Source: Paenibacillus pedocola (GTDB lineage Bacteria > Bacillota > Bacilli > Paenibacillales > Paenibacillaceae). From it: 64,000 nucleotides of DNA. The stretch spans positions 6,120,501-6,184,500 of the forward strand of contig NZ_CP134223.1 of the NCBI RefSeq assembly GCF_031599675.1. Direction: 5' to 3'. Shown in pieces: positions 25,183-34,225 of this stretch; the stretch's first letter is position 1, and every line of letters starts with the position of its first letter. The notes beneath the pieces were generated by a model that was given only the letters and a program-made list of their open reading frames with translations, did not search any database and was not told the DNA's origin. A program made the position numbers and the translations under genes.

Positions 25183-27327
25183 ATGGCTTTCATTAATAAA
25201 AAGCCTTTAACGATCATCCTCGGCTTCTTAGTCGCGCTGCAACTCTCTCTGTTCTATTACTACTCCTTATCGGTAGACCGGGAATACCGGGCTGAAAAAG
25301 CCGATTTGTCCTCACACGCAGTCACACTCACATCGAACCTTGAAGAGAAAGTATCGATTGTCAAAGGCGTAAGTTCCTTTATTCAAACGGTAGGCTTTGA
25401 TGCAACGCCCACCGTTATTAACCAGTACCTGATCACCGCATACAACAACTCAAGTAAAAATGTTATGAATATTATGATCGCTCCTGACGGAATCATCCGC
25501 TATCTCTATCCGCTCACCGGCAATACTTCTATTCTTAATAAAAGCCTGCTGCTCGATCCTGTTCTGTCCTCACCAGGGATGATTCAGGAAACGATCCGCT
25601 CACGCGGCATTACCATTGATGGTCCCCGGACACTGGCCCAGGGCGATTACGGGATGGTGATCAGGCAGGCTATTTATAACGGAAACACTTTTGCCGGCAT
25701 TGTCTCGGTTACTGTTCGGGCGGATGACATTGCAGAGCAGCTGCAGCTTCAAGATTCCCCGGTTTATGTAATGACTCAGGATCACGCTCTGTTGTTCAGC
25801 AACCAAACAACAATGGGAGGCGAGCAGGTCACCACTCCCATTGAAGTGTATAATCAGCACTGGCTGATGGGAATCCCTTTTCCGGTGCAGAAAAAGTGGG
25901 AAGTGTTCCGCAGCGTCCTTTGGATTGACATTGCATTTTTACTTGTTTTCGCCTTTATTCTATATTACTTCTGGCACCAGGGCCGGTTTAACACTGAACT
26001 CGAGCGTGTGGTTAACATCCGTACCCGCGATCTTAGGGTCTCTAAGCGGCTGTATGAGAAGCTGGCCCATTATGACAGCCTGACAGAGATTCCGAACCGG
26101 CGGTATTTCATGGACGAATTTGAGCGCCTGCTGCAAAGTGCGGATCCGATGCAGACCTACACTCTATTCTTTTTCGACCTGAACCGGTTTAAGGAAATCA
26201 ATGATACACTCGGCCATTCTACAGGCGATCAGGTCATCAAAATACTGGCGGGCAGGCTCAAAAACAGCCATCTGCCCTTCAAGCTGTTCGCACGAACCGG
26301 CGGCGACGAGTTTGTCATGATATTCGCCGATCTAGCCCAGGAGGAGATTCCGCAGCTGGCCGGACAAATCAGCGCAAAGATCTCTGAGACCCTGCTGATT
26401 GCCGGTGCCCACCTAAGCTTGTCTACAAGCATTGGAGTCTCGCTGTATCCTGAACACTCTCTCAATAAAGACGATCTGCTGAAATTTGCCGATATGTCGA
26501 TGTACCAGGCGAAATCCCAGGAGGACCGCAATTATTTTATATTCGACTGGGAGCTGCGCGAGAAGCTGGAACAGAAGACGATGATCGCCAAGTACCTGCA
26601 CTCTGCGCTGGAGCGTGAGGAATTCGTGCTTCATTACCAGCCGCAGATCAACGCCGTTACCGGCAAAATGATCGGGATGGAGGCGCTGATACGCTGGAAC
26701 CATCCGGAGAAGGGGCTGATCGGGCCCGGTACCTTCATCGCAGCCGTAGAGGAAGCCGGCCTGATGATTCAGCTGACAGACTGGGTGCTCCGCGAGGTCT
26801 GCCGGCAGCTATGCGAGTGGAGAAAGATGGGCATACCGCTGCTGCGCACCTCCATCAACATTTCCAACAGCTGGTTCTATAACCGCAACCTGATCGAGAA
26901 TCTGTTGTCTGTGCTTGATCATTACGGGCTGGGCACGAATGTGCTGGAGTTCGAGATCACGGAAAGCACGGCACTGCTGGAAGAACATTATCCGCTGCTT
27001 CAGCAGATGCGCGACCATGGAATTATCGTTTCGATCGATGACTTCGGCACTAAATATTCATCGCTCAATTACCTGAAGCATTTCCCTGTCAACAAGATCA
27101 AGATTGACCGGACCTTCATCACCGGCATCGGCATCAGCTCGATTGACGAGACGATTATCAAGTCGATTGTGTTTGTAGCCTCACAGCTGGGCTATGATCT
27201 GATTGCAGAAGGCGTCGAGACCGTCGAACAGCTGGAGTTCCTGGTCAAACACGATTGCCCGCATATTCAGGGCTTCTACTTCTTCCCGCCGCTGCCTGCG
27301 GAGGAGATCATCAAGCTGGCTTCCTGA
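25183..27327 (+). CDS. CHASE-like sensor GGDEF-EAL c-di-GMP enzyme
   Basis: A 714-residue membrane protein. Helix 1 (about 7-27) and helix 2 (about 245-263) flank an extracytoplasmic CHASE/Cache-like domain (DATPTVINQYLITAYNN, then MIAPDGIIRYLYPLTGN). The GGDEF site is intact (RTGGDEFVMIF) and has no RxxD site. In EAL, GMEALIRW, FEITEST, IAEGVETVEQ and IQGFYFFPP are present, but loop 6 reads DDFGTKYSSL where DDFGTG is nearly invariant. GGAGG is 7 nt before the ATG. The altered loop leaves phosphodiesterase activity in doubt. Confidence 0.92.
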   Translation: MAFINKKPLTIILGFLVALQLSLFYYYSLSVDREYRAEKADLSSHAVTLTSNLEEKVSIVKGVSSFIQTVGFDATPTVINQYLITAYNNSSKNVMNIMIAPDGIIRYLYPLTGNTSILNKSLLLDPVLSSPGMIQETIRSRGITIDGPRTLAQGDYGMVIRQAIYNGNTFAGIVSVTVRADDIAEQLQLQDSPVYVMTQDHALLFSNQTTMGGEQVTTPIEVYNQHWLMGIPFPVQKKWEVFRSVLWIDIAFLLVFAFILYYFWHQGRFNTELERVVNIRTRDLRVSKRLYEKLAHYDSLTEIPNRRYFMDEFERLLQSADPMQTYTLFFFDLNRFKEINDTLGHSTGDQVIKILAGRLKNSHLPFKLFARTGGDEFVMIFADLAQEEIPQLAGQISAKISETLLIAGAHLSLSTSIGVSLYPEHSLNKDDLLKFADMSMYQAKSQEDRNYFIFDWELREKLEQKTMIAKYLHSALEREEFVLHYQPQINAVTGKMIGMEALIRWNHPEKGLIGPGTFIAAVEEAGLMIQLTDWVLREVCRQLCEWRKMGIPLLRTSINISNSWFYNRNLIENLLSVLDHYGLGTNVLEFEITESTALLEEHYPLLQQMRDHGIIVSIDDFGTKYSSLNYLKHFPVNKIKIDRTFITGIGISSIDETIIKSIVFVASQLGYDLIAEGVETVEQLEFLVKHDCPHIQGFYFFPPLPAEEIIKLAS

Positions 27328-27375
27328 GCAGCTTTCCTCTTCATGAACTTTGATTCTCAAAAATGCGGCCCGCGC

Positions 27376-27404
27376 TTGGTAAAACGGTTGCGGACCGCTA
27401 TAAT
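27376..27404 (+). promoter_or_regulatory. Promoter of the small membrane protein gene, within an inverted repeat
   Basis: TTGGTA (27376-27381), 17 nt and TATAAT (27399-27404). The 9-mers GCGGCCCGC (27365-27373) and GCGGACCGC (27390-27398) flank the -35 and abut the -10 as near-perfect inverted arms, so the promoter may be under operator control or the hairpin may terminate the upstream gene. Confidence 0.5.
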
Positions 27405-27445
27405 AAACAAGAAACATGATGTTAAACCGAAAGGATTTCGAGATA

Positions 27446-27769
27446 ATGAATGCGTTTTCCACCTCAGAGTTAATCGGAACAGCCATCTTTGCGCTGATTC
27501 TTGCTATTCTCGCCTACCGGATTATCCGCGGCATGCCGAAGATGGAAGGAAATATTACCGCTTTCCGTAAAAGAACACTGGTGTGGACTCAGGTTGCACT
27601 GGTGCTGACCGTCCTCCAATTGAATTTCAAGGCCGGCGACTGGCGGTTTGCAATCATCCTGGGGCTGATCGTGCTGTTTACCGGCAGTGTCTGGTGGGCT
27701 GCCCGGTATTATGATATGCGCCGTCCGCCTGAAGCAGATTCCTCAGGGCAGGATACCCCGGGCGAATAA
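27446..27769 (+). CDS. Small three-helix membrane protein of unknown function
   Basis: A 107-residue protein with three hydrophobic segments (about residues 9-29, 44-62 and 68-87), a basic loop KMEGNITAFRKR after the first, and an acidic, Pro-rich tail. I do not recognise a family. AAAGGA lies 10 nt before ATG 27446, and it has its own promoter and terminator, so it is likely a real, independently expressed gene. Confidence 0.7.
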   Translation: MNAFSTSELIGTAIFALILAILAYRIIRGMPKMEGNITAFRKRTLVWTQVALVLTVLQLNFKAGDWRFAIILGLIVLFTGSVWWAARYYDMRRPPEADSSGQDTPGE

Positions 27770-27803
27770 TCTGCAAGGCCCAGGCCTTAGACCACACTAT
27801 CTC

Positions 27804-27827
27804 AAGCTCCCTTAGGGGAGCTTTTTT
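27804..27827 (+). terminator. Terminator after the small membrane protein gene
   Basis: AGCTCCC-ttag-GGGAGCT followed by TTTTTT, 35 nt after the stop codon. Confidence 0.88.
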
Positions 27828-27859
27828 AGTAATCAGGGACAACCGTCAGGAGGGGTAAC

Positions 27860-28744
27860 GTGAAACATGACCACAGTTACGGGGTCTACGGGTTCCGCTT
27901 CAATGAGCCTGAGCGGCTGCCGCTGCTCAGCCTCTTCGCAGTGGGACATCAATTGGAGACGAGTCCGGCTTATTCCTGGAACGGAATGGAGCGCAGTGAC
28001 GGGCCGTTGCTTCTTTTTCAATATACGACTGAGGGCACAGGCATATTCGATACTGAACGCGAGAGCTTCCGGATCGGTCCGGGAAGAGGCTTCATGGCTG
28101 AAATCCCCGGCAACCACCGCTACTACCATCCCGGCGGAGCGGTGCCCTGGGAGTTTTACTTCATCCTGTTCCGGCCGCAGCTGGCCCTGCCGCTGTGGGA
28201 AGACATCAAGTCCAAGCTCGGCCCTGCTCCGGCCATTGACCCGGGAAGTATTCCTATCCGCCTGCTGCGCGACATCGCCCGGGAAGCTCATGACGGGAAA
28301 ATAACCGACCCGTACATCGCTTCTTCACTGCTCTACCAGTTCTTGATGGAGCTGGGCCGGCTGGCCGCAAGCGGACCGCATCATACGGCGGAATGGCCGC
28401 CGGCGGTCCGGCAATCCGTCAGCTTCATCGAAGCCCGCTACCATTCGATGATTGGCCAGGAACAGCTGGCCGAGCAAGTTGGACTATCTAAATTCCATCT
28501 GCTTCGCATCTTCAGCAAACATGTCGGCGTGACCCCGAATGAATATTTGAACCGGGTGCGGACCCGGCATGCGGTAGAACTGCTGAGAACCACCGACCGG
28601 AGCATTGAAGCCATTGCGGCCGAGCTCGGATACTCCTCAGGCAGCTATTTCATTAAAGTCTTTCAGAAGCTGACCGGACAAACCCCTGGCGCTTTCCGTT
28701 CCGGGAGCGGCAGTCTGCACTATAACCGCCTGTTTTTTGATTAG
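27860..28744 (+). CDS. AraC family transcriptional regulator
   Basis: A 294-residue regulator with an N-terminal cupin-like effector domain (about 1-150) and two C-terminal helix-turn-helix units (LAEQVGLSKFHLLRIFSKHVG and IAAELGYSSGSYFIKVFQKLTG). GTG 27860 is the start, with AGGAGG 6 nt upstream. It lies 141 bp upstream of a same-strand alpha-galactosidase gene, so control of that gene in response to an alpha-galactoside or a product sugar is the simplest inference. Confidence 0.93.
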   Translation: MKHDHSYGVYGFRFNEPERLPLLSLFAVGHQLETSPAYSWNGMERSDGPLLLFQYTTEGTGIFDTERESFRIGPGRGFMAEIPGNHRYYHPGGAVPWEFYFILFRPQLALPLWEDIKSKLGPAPAIDPGSIPIRLLRDIAREAHDGKITDPYIASSLLYQFLMELGRLAASGPHHTAEWPPAVRQSVSFIEARYHSMIGQEQLAEQVGLSKFHLLRIFSKHVGVTPNEYLNRVRTRHAVELLRTTDRSIEAIAAELGYSSGSYFIKVFQKLTGQTPGAFRSGSGSLHYNRLFFD

Positions 28745-28885
28745 GACCTGGGCAAACAGCAATTTAGTGCTATTCATATGCCTATATTACTGTAGAACTG
28801 TATGTATAAAGGAATTATGATGTCTCTATTACAGCAACTTTATTTTATCGCTCTAGCTAAGGAGCTTTAAGGAGACGACATCTTA

Positions 28886-30172
28886 ATGAATCATTTACAG
28901 TATGCCAAGACACCGCCAATGGGCTGGAACAGCTGGGACTGCTACGGGGCAGCCGTTACAGAGCAGGAAATCCGCGGGAATGCTGAATATATGGCCGCGA
29001 ATTTACAGCAATTCGGCTGGGAATATGTCGTTGTGGATATTCAGTGGTATGAGCCGGGAGCTGTATCCTCACAGTACCGGCCCTTTGTTCCGCTGGAGAT
29101 GGACGAATACTCCCGGCTGATGCCGGCTGTGAACCGCTTCCCCTCAGCTGAGGGCGGGCAGGGCTTCCGCCCGTTATCGGATTACGTGCATAGCCTGGGC
29201 CTGAAATTCGGGATTCACATTATGCGCGGCATTCCAAGACAAGCCGCTCATGCGGCAGCCGCCATCAAAGGCTCCCGGGCCACTGCCCGCGATATTGCCC
29301 ATCCGAATTCCATCTGTCCCTGGAATACGGATATGTACGGGGTCGATGCCGCTGCGGAAGGCGCACAGGCTTATTACAACTCGCTGTTTGAGCTGTACGC
29401 CGAGTGGGGTGTAGACTTCGTGAAAGTCGATGATATCGCAGCGTCAAGACTATACGATACCCACCAGCCGGAGATTGCACTGATCCATAACGCGATTGAG
29501 CATTGCGGCCGCCCGATGGTGCTCAGCCTCTCGCCAGGACCGGCACCGGTAGAGTACGCCGACTTCTTCGGCGGGCACGCCAACATGTGGCGGATCACCG
29601 ATGACTTCTGGGATCACTGGGAGCTGCTGCTGGATATGTTCGACCGCTGTGAGCGCTGGCAGGGCAAAGCCGGAGACGGCAGCTGGCCGGACTGCGATAT
29701 GCTGCCGCTTGGCCATATCGGCATCCGCTCGGTAGACGGCGGCGGAGCTGACCGCTGGACGCGGTTTACACCGGATGAGCAGATTACGATGATGACCTTG
29801 TGGAGTATCTTCCGTTCTCCACTGTTCTTCGGCGGGGAGCTGCGCGACAATGATGACTGGACTCTAAGCTTGCTGACTAACCGTGATGTACTAGATATGC
29901 ACAGCACCAGCAGCGGCGCCCGGCTCGTCAGCCGTGAGAATGACCGTGTTGTATGGTCGGCGGAGGGTACGAACGGCGTGAAGTACATTGCGCTGTTCAA
30001 TACCGGTGAAGCCGGGCAGACAGTCTCCGTGCAGCTGACTGCGCTGAATCTGGAAGGCCCATTGTCCGTCAAGGAGCTGTGGAGCGGAGAAGAAGCGCCG
30101 CTTACCGGGGACGACTTGGCTTGCGAGGTTGCTCCGCACGGCGCGGTGTTATACCGCCTGCAGCCGTGTTAA
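28886..30172 (+). CDS. Glycoside hydrolase family 27 alpha-galactosidase
   Basis: A 428-residue enzyme without a signal peptide, so intracellular. It opens with the GH27 hallmark PPMGWNSWDCYG. The probable nucleophile is the Asp in DFVKVDDIA and the acid/base the Asp in WRITDDFWDHW, as in retaining GH27 enzymes. A beta-sandwich C-terminal domain follows (VKYIALFNTGEAGQ). GH27 also contains beta-L-arabinopyranosidases and N-acetylgalactosaminidases, so the substrate is not certain. AAGGAG lies 11 nt upstream. It follows an AraC regulator and ends at a terminator about 290 nt downstream. Confidence 0.9.
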   Translation: MNHLQYAKTPPMGWNSWDCYGAAVTEQEIRGNAEYMAANLQQFGWEYVVVDIQWYEPGAVSSQYRPFVPLEMDEYSRLMPAVNRFPSAEGGQGFRPLSDYVHSLGLKFGIHIMRGIPRQAAHAAAAIKGSRATARDIAHPNSICPWNTDMYGVDAAAEGAQAYYNSLFELYAEWGVDFVKVDDIAASRLYDTHQPEIALIHNAIEHCGRPMVLSLSPGPAPVEYADFFGGHANMWRITDDFWDHWELLLDMFDRCERWQGKAGDGSWPDCDMLPLGHIGIRSVDGGGADRWTRFTPDEQITMMTLWSIFRSPLFFGGELRDNDDWTLSLLTNRDVLDMHSTSSGARLVSRENDRVVWSAEGTNGVKYIALFNTGEAGQTVSVQLTALNLEGPLSVKELWSGEEAPLTGDDLACEVAPHGAVLYRLQPC

Positions 30173-30205
30173 TTAGGTTTACGGAAGGCGAAGGCGGTAC
30201 ACCAG

Positions 30206-30390
30206 TGGGATTTTCTCCATCTAACTACCTTCTGGCGGCTTGGAAATAGGACCTAATTGGATTTTCTCCCACTAATCCCTTCTACGCTGATAATAATTAG
30301 TATTTCACGGGAAATTAGCTGGAGGTTTTCCCACTAGAATCTGTTCCTAGTCGACAAGGAATGAATTAGAAGGAGTTTTTCCATCAAGTG
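30206..30390 (+). repeat. Four degenerate intergenic repeats with TTTTCYCCA cores
   Basis: In the 450-bp gap after the alpha-galactosidase gene, four A/T-rich units share a near-palindromic core of the type TTAGNTGGANTTTTCCCACTAA, at about 30212, 30254, 30315 and 30365. Spacing is irregular (42, 61 and 50 bp) and the units diverge, so this is not a CRISPR. The rest of the gap (30391-30462) holds nothing I can name. Confidence 0.55.
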
Positions 30391-30462
30391 ACTATAGCGA
30401 CATTAGGTTCAGCTGGCATAACTGCATAATCTACATCTACGCCAACAAATACATGATGTGAG

Positions 30463-30498
30463 CGGCAAGCTTCCCGGAGAGGAAGCTTGCCGTTTTTT
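30463..30498 (+). terminator. Terminator of the alpha-galactosidase transcript
   Basis: A perfect 12-bp stem (CGGCAAGCTTCC / GGAAGCTTGCCG) with a 6-nt loop is followed by TTTTTT. Confidence 0.9.
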
Positions 30499-30625
30499 AC
30501 ATCAACGGGAAGTGAATGTATTGGGGAGCCTCTCCATACCGGTACATCTTTGTGACAGCAGGCATACTTCTCGCCGCCGCAACCATACTAATTACATTCT
30601 ATGAAGTTGATGGAGGATTGCAGAG

Positions 30626-31102
30626 ATGGCTAAAAAATTGAACCTGCTGATGTTCAGCGGTGAATACGACAAGGCGATGGCGGGGCTGATTCTGGCCAAT
30701 GCGGCACGGGATATTGAGGTGGAGGTTACGATGTTTTTCGCCTTCTGGGGATTGTTTCTGGTTCGTGATCCGGAAAAAATGACGCTGGAGGACAAAACGA
30801 TCTACGAGAAGCTGATGGATGTCATTACTCCGAAGGGCCCGCAGCAGCTGCCGCTCTCGCGGATGAATTTCAGCGGCCTGGGACGGATGATGCTGGAGGA
30901 AATGATGGAGGATAATCACGCGCCGAAGCTGATTCATTTTCTGAAGGGCGCCCGCAATAAGAACATCAAATTCTACGCCTGCAAGCTGTCTGTAGAGATT
31001 ATGGGGTTCAAGCCGGAGGAATTCCTGCCGGAGGTTGAGATTATAGATGCCTCCGCTTATCTGAAGGATGCACTGGAAAGTGATATGCAGCTGTTCATAT
31101 AA
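30626..31102 (+). CDS. DsrE/DsrF/YchN-like (peroxiredoxin-family COG2210) protein
   Basis: A 158-residue soluble protein of the DsrE-like fold. It begins with KKLNLLMFSGEYDKAMAGL, then MFFAFWGLFLV, and has a single well-placed cysteine in FYACKLSVEIMG, the position that carries a persulfide in relatives handling sulfane sulfur. The central region (KGPQQLPLSRMNFSGLG) matches the longer DsrE-like subgroup found beside rhodaneses. GGAGG is 9 nt before the ATG. It lies directly upstream of a cysteine-desulfurase-like gene, which suggests it accepts or relays sulfur. Confidence 0.85.
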   Translation: MAKKLNLLMFSGEYDKAMAGLILANAARDIEVEVTMFFAFWGLFLVRDPEKMTLEDKTIYEKLMDVITPKGPQQLPLSRMNFSGLGRMMLEEMMEDNHAPKLIHFLKGARNKNIKFYACKLSVEIMGFKPEEFLPEVEIIDASAYLKDALESDMQLFI

Positions 31103-31259
31103 GCGGCTGATGGGCTTTAACCTATTCCCTCCGCCGGGCATATACTGAGCCAGAAAGACACCGCTGTGCGAGGAAGAATGCGGCGATACTCCTTATCGCC
31201 TGCCTCCTTTGTCACCAGTACCAGTGTCTGCGAGAACTAACCGGCTGGAGGGATTGTCT

Positions 31260-32771
31260 GTGCTAAGCATCAACCATGCCTTTTCAGAAGAGGCGCCGGC
31301 TTCACTTGAGGCACATTTCGCTGCTTTCCGGGAGCACACCATCGGCATCCGGCATCAAATAACTACGCCTTATGGACGGCAACCGCTGCTCTATGCTGAC
31401 TGGACAGCCAGCGGCCGTTTATACGAGCCGATTGAACGTACCGTACAGGAGGTATTCGGCCCTTATGTCAGCAATCCGCATACCGAGTCGAATACTACCG
31501 GGCTGACCATGACCCTGGCCTATACCGAGGCGCGGAATATTATAAGAAAGCATGTACATGCGGGGCCGGAAGATGTCCTGCTCTTCTGCGGCAACGGCAC
31601 GACCGGTGCGATCAATAAGCTGCAGCGGCTGATGGGCCTGAAGCTGCCGGAATGGCAGCTCAGGAATTTCTGCTGTCCCCCGGAAGAACGCCCGGTGATC
31701 TTCACCAGCCATATGGAGCATCACTCCAATCTGCTGCCTTGGCAGGAGGGGATCGGCGAGGTGGTTACGGTACCGGCCGGGGCGGACGGCAATATCGATT
31801 TGCGTGCGCTTGAGGATCTGCTACGTCTCCACCGGAACCGCCGCTATAAGATCGGTTCCTTCACCGCCTGCTCCAACGTAACGGGAATTCAGACCCCCTA
31901 CGCGAAGCTTGCTGCAGCCATGCACCGCCACGGCGGGATATGCTTTGTGGATTTTGCCGCCAGCGCCCCTTATGAAGATATCGATATGCACCCTTCCTCT
32001 CCGCTGGAGAAGCTCGATGCTGTTTTCTTCTCTCCTCACAAATTCCTCGGCGGCCCCGGCACGAATGGAGTGCTGCTGTTCGATGCTGCGCTCTGCAGCG
32101 GCAGACTGCCGGATGAACCGGGCGGGGGCACCGTTGTCTGGGTCAACCCATGGGGAGGACGCCGTTACATAGATGAGGTAGAGGTCCGTGAGGACGGGGG
32201 CACACCAGGGTTCCTCCAGGCTTTTCGCACAGCACTGTGCCTGAAGCTGAAAGAGCGGATGAACGGCTGCGGGGGGTTGATGAGGCTGCGGGAACAGGAG
32301 CTGTGCCGCCAACTTTTGTCCGGACTCGCGCGGATTCCCGGCTGCTCTATACTGGCCGGTGAGCACACGGAGCGCCATGGTATCGTGTCGTTTACACTGC
32401 AGGATATCCATTACAATCTGGCCGTCCAGCTGCTGAATGACCGCTTTGGGATTCAGGCCCGCGGGGGCTGTTCCTGTGCCGGCCCTTATGGGCATTATCT
32501 GCTGGGACTTGGCCACAAGCAGTCCGAGCAGATCATTCAGGCACTCCATGCCGGTGACCAGTCTTCGAAGCCAGGCTGGGTCCGGCTCTCCCTGCATCCC
32601 ATTATGACTGCCCGCGAGGTGGAGCGGATGATAACGGCCGTGCAGGGCATTGTCAGCCATATCGCGGAATGGAGCCTTGATTACTGCTATAACGCCGCTA
32701 CGAACAGCTGGATTCATAACTCCGGACAATTAGAGACAGAGCAAGCCGTCAGCCGGCTGTTTATGGTATAG
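31260..32771 (+). CDS. Class V aminotransferase, cysteine desulfurase-like
   Basis: A 503-residue PLP enzyme, longer than SufS or IscS (about 400). The PLP lysine is in FFSPHKFLGGPGTNG, the PLP-binding Asp/His region in FVDFAASAPYEDIDMHP, and a cysteine-rich loop ARGGCSCAGPYGH occupies the position of the desulfurase catalytic cysteine. The C-terminal ~60 residues extend beyond the usual fold. GTG 31260 is chosen because GGAGGG lies 7 nt upstream; a TTG at 31209 has none. With the upstream DsrE-like gene it may form a sulfur mobilisation pair. It could instead be an isopenicillin-epimerase-like enzyme of unknown substrate. Confidence 0.85.
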   Translation: MLSINHAFSEEAPASLEAHFAAFREHTIGIRHQITTPYGRQPLLYADWTASGRLYEPIERTVQEVFGPYVSNPHTESNTTGLTMTLAYTEARNIIRKHVHAGPEDVLLFCGNGTTGAINKLQRLMGLKLPEWQLRNFCCPPEERPVIFTSHMEHHSNLLPWQEGIGEVVTVPAGADGNIDLRALEDLLRLHRNRRYKIGSFTACSNVTGIQTPYAKLAAAMHRHGGICFVDFAASAPYEDIDMHPSSPLEKLDAVFFSPHKFLGGPGTNGVLLFDAALCSGRLPDEPGGGTVVWVNPWGGRRYIDEVEVREDGGTPGFLQAFRTALCLKLKERMNGCGGLMRLREQELCRQLLSGLARIPGCSILAGEHTERHGIVSFTLQDIHYNLAVQLLNDRFGIQARGGCSCAGPYGHYLLGLGHKQSEQIIQALHAGDQSSKPGWVRLSLHPIMTAREVERMITAVQGIVSHIAEWSLDYCYNAATNSWIHNSGQLETEQAVSRLFMV

Positions 32772-32783
32772 CGGGACACTTGC

Positions 32784-33398
32784 TTAGGCTGCCCCGTCCT
32801 CTTTCGCCGCCCGGGCAAACCGGGCCTCTATCGCCTTAACACACCACAAGGAGACACCAATGAACAGCAGCACATAGATGATCTCCCATGGATTGCGGAT
32901 AAACCGGTCCACATCATTCCCGATATAGGATACTGCGAATACCATAATCGCTTTGCCGGCACATAGCGCAAGCAGATAAGAACGCAGGCGCATGCCGGCA
33001 AGCCCGGCGGCCATATTAATGACCACAAACGGGCCGACGGGAAACAGACTAAGCAGAAAAACATAGCTGAAACCGCTCTGCCGGACCCAGGTCATGCTCT
33101 TGGCTACTTTCGGCCGCCCGGCCCACTTCTGCAGATACGGGTGGGAAGCGATTTTGCGGATAATCAGGAAGGTCGTCACACAGCCCGCCACCAGCCCGAT
33201 CCATGAATATAAAAAGCCAAGCCATAAACCGTAGACCGCCCCGTTTAACCCTACAATTGCAATAGTAGGCAGCGGCGGAACGAATGATTTCATAAATGTC
33301 AGCCCGATACCGGGCAGCGGCCCGAGTGTGCGGTATTGTTCCAGCATCAGCCGGAGCCGCTCCTCTGTCAGCCATGACATCACATCCAGCAAGTACAT
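32784..33398 (-). CDS. TVP38/TMEM64 family (VTT/DedA-like) membrane protein
   Basis: A 204-residue membrane protein with five to six hydrophobic segments. The family core is seen as FVPPLPTIAIVGLNGAVYG, then the Gly-rich helix and FLLSLFPVGPFVVINMAAGL. Relatives (YtxB, YdjX, DedA superfamily) are involved in membrane lipid transport or homeostasis. GAGGAGAG precedes the ATG. It converges on the desulfurase-like gene with only 12 bp between stop codons and no hairpin. Confidence 0.9.
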   Translation of the reverse strand: MYLLDVMSWLTEERLRLMLEQYRTLGPLPGIGLTFMKSFVPPLPTIAIVGLNGAVYGLWLGFLYSWIGLVAGCVTTFLIIRKIASHPYLQKWAGRPKVAKSMTWVRQSGFSYVFLLSLFPVGPFVVINMAAGLAGMRLRSYLLALCAGKAIMVFAVSYIGNDVDRFIRNPWEIIYVLLFIGVSLWCVKAIEARFARAAKEDGAA

Positions 33399-33639
33399 CG
33401 ATTACTCTCTCCTCATCACACTCCGAATTTCACCAAACCTACTCCTCTCAATTATACAATAATTCCGTTCAGCAACGCTGAAAAGACACCGGCCGGAGCA
33501 TACTCTAACAGAAACAGGCCAGCTCGCGCTCTCCTTTCATTCCAATATCGGGACGCAGGAGCGCCTTTTAGTGTTGCCAGTTTTATTCCCCTCATGTACC
33601 GTGTTCTTATATGGACTGTCAATAAAGGGGGAGAATTTG

Positions 33640-34155
33640 ATGTTTATACAATCAGAGCTGATCGATTTACGGCTGACCACCTTGCAGGATCTCGACTTCG
33701 TGCTGGCTGCAGAGCAGGATGAGAATAACCGCCGCTATATTGGACAATGGGCCAGGAATAAGCACGCTGCGGCCATCACGGATGATGACATGCTCCATCT
33801 GATCCTTCAGGAGAAGTCAGGCCAGCCGGCTGGCTACGTAATCATTACGGGACTGCAGGACCCCAATTTAACCGTCTGCATTATGCGGATCGTCGTTCAT
33901 ATCCAAAGCCGCGGATACGGCAAAAAACTACTCGCACTGCTCACAGAATGGATCTTCACGCATACGGAGACGCACCGGTTATGGCTGGATGTCAATGAGC
34001 TGAATTCCAGAGCACGGCATGTGTATGAAGGAGCAGGCTTCAAGGTGGACGGTGCACTCCGCGAATCCATTAAACGGGGTGACACTTTTGAGACCCTGCT
34101 GATTATGTCGGTCCTGCGCCAGGAGTATATGGAGGGCGGGCAACGGCTGACATAA
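33640..34155 (+). CDS. GNAT family N-acetyltransferase
   Basis: A 171-residue acetyltransferase. The acetyl-CoA loop is recognisable in IVVHIQSRGYGKKLLALLTEW (the R/Q-x-x-G-x-G/A pattern), followed by HRLWLDVNELNSRARHVYEGAGF, typical of RimI/RimJ-like enzymes. ATG 33640 has AAAGGGGGAG about 6 nt upstream; an upstream in-frame start at 33571 has no site. Substrate unknown. Confidence 0.9.
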   Translation: MFIQSELIDLRLTTLQDLDFVLAAEQDENNRRYIGQWARNKHAAAITDDDMLHLILQEKSGQPAGYVIITGLQDPNLTVCIMRIVVHIQSRGYGKKLLALLTEWIFTHTETHRLWLDVNELNSRARHVYEGAGFKVDGALRESIKRGDTFETLLIMSVLRQEYMEGGQRLT

Positions 34156-34156
34156 A

Positions 34157-34207
34157 CAAAAAAACTGCCGGCTGCATCCACGCATCAGCGCGTCCGCAAC
34201 CGGCAGT
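34157..34207 (-). terminator. Terminator of metNIQ, also usable after the GNAT gene
   Basis: ACTGCCGG and CCGGCAGT form the base of a longer imperfect hairpin (GC/GC further in); seven T follow on the minus strand. It begins 18 nt after the metQ stop. Confidence 0.82.
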
Positions 34208-34225
34208 CTGCCTATATTTTGAACT

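Noticed and set aside
30206..30390. CRISPR array
   Set aside because: Repeat units are degenerate and irregularly spaced, and there are no cas genes.
31821..32729. 302-codon minus ORF opposite the desulfurase-like gene
   Set aside because: Fully antisense to a gene with PLP-enzyme motifs, no ribosome-binding site.
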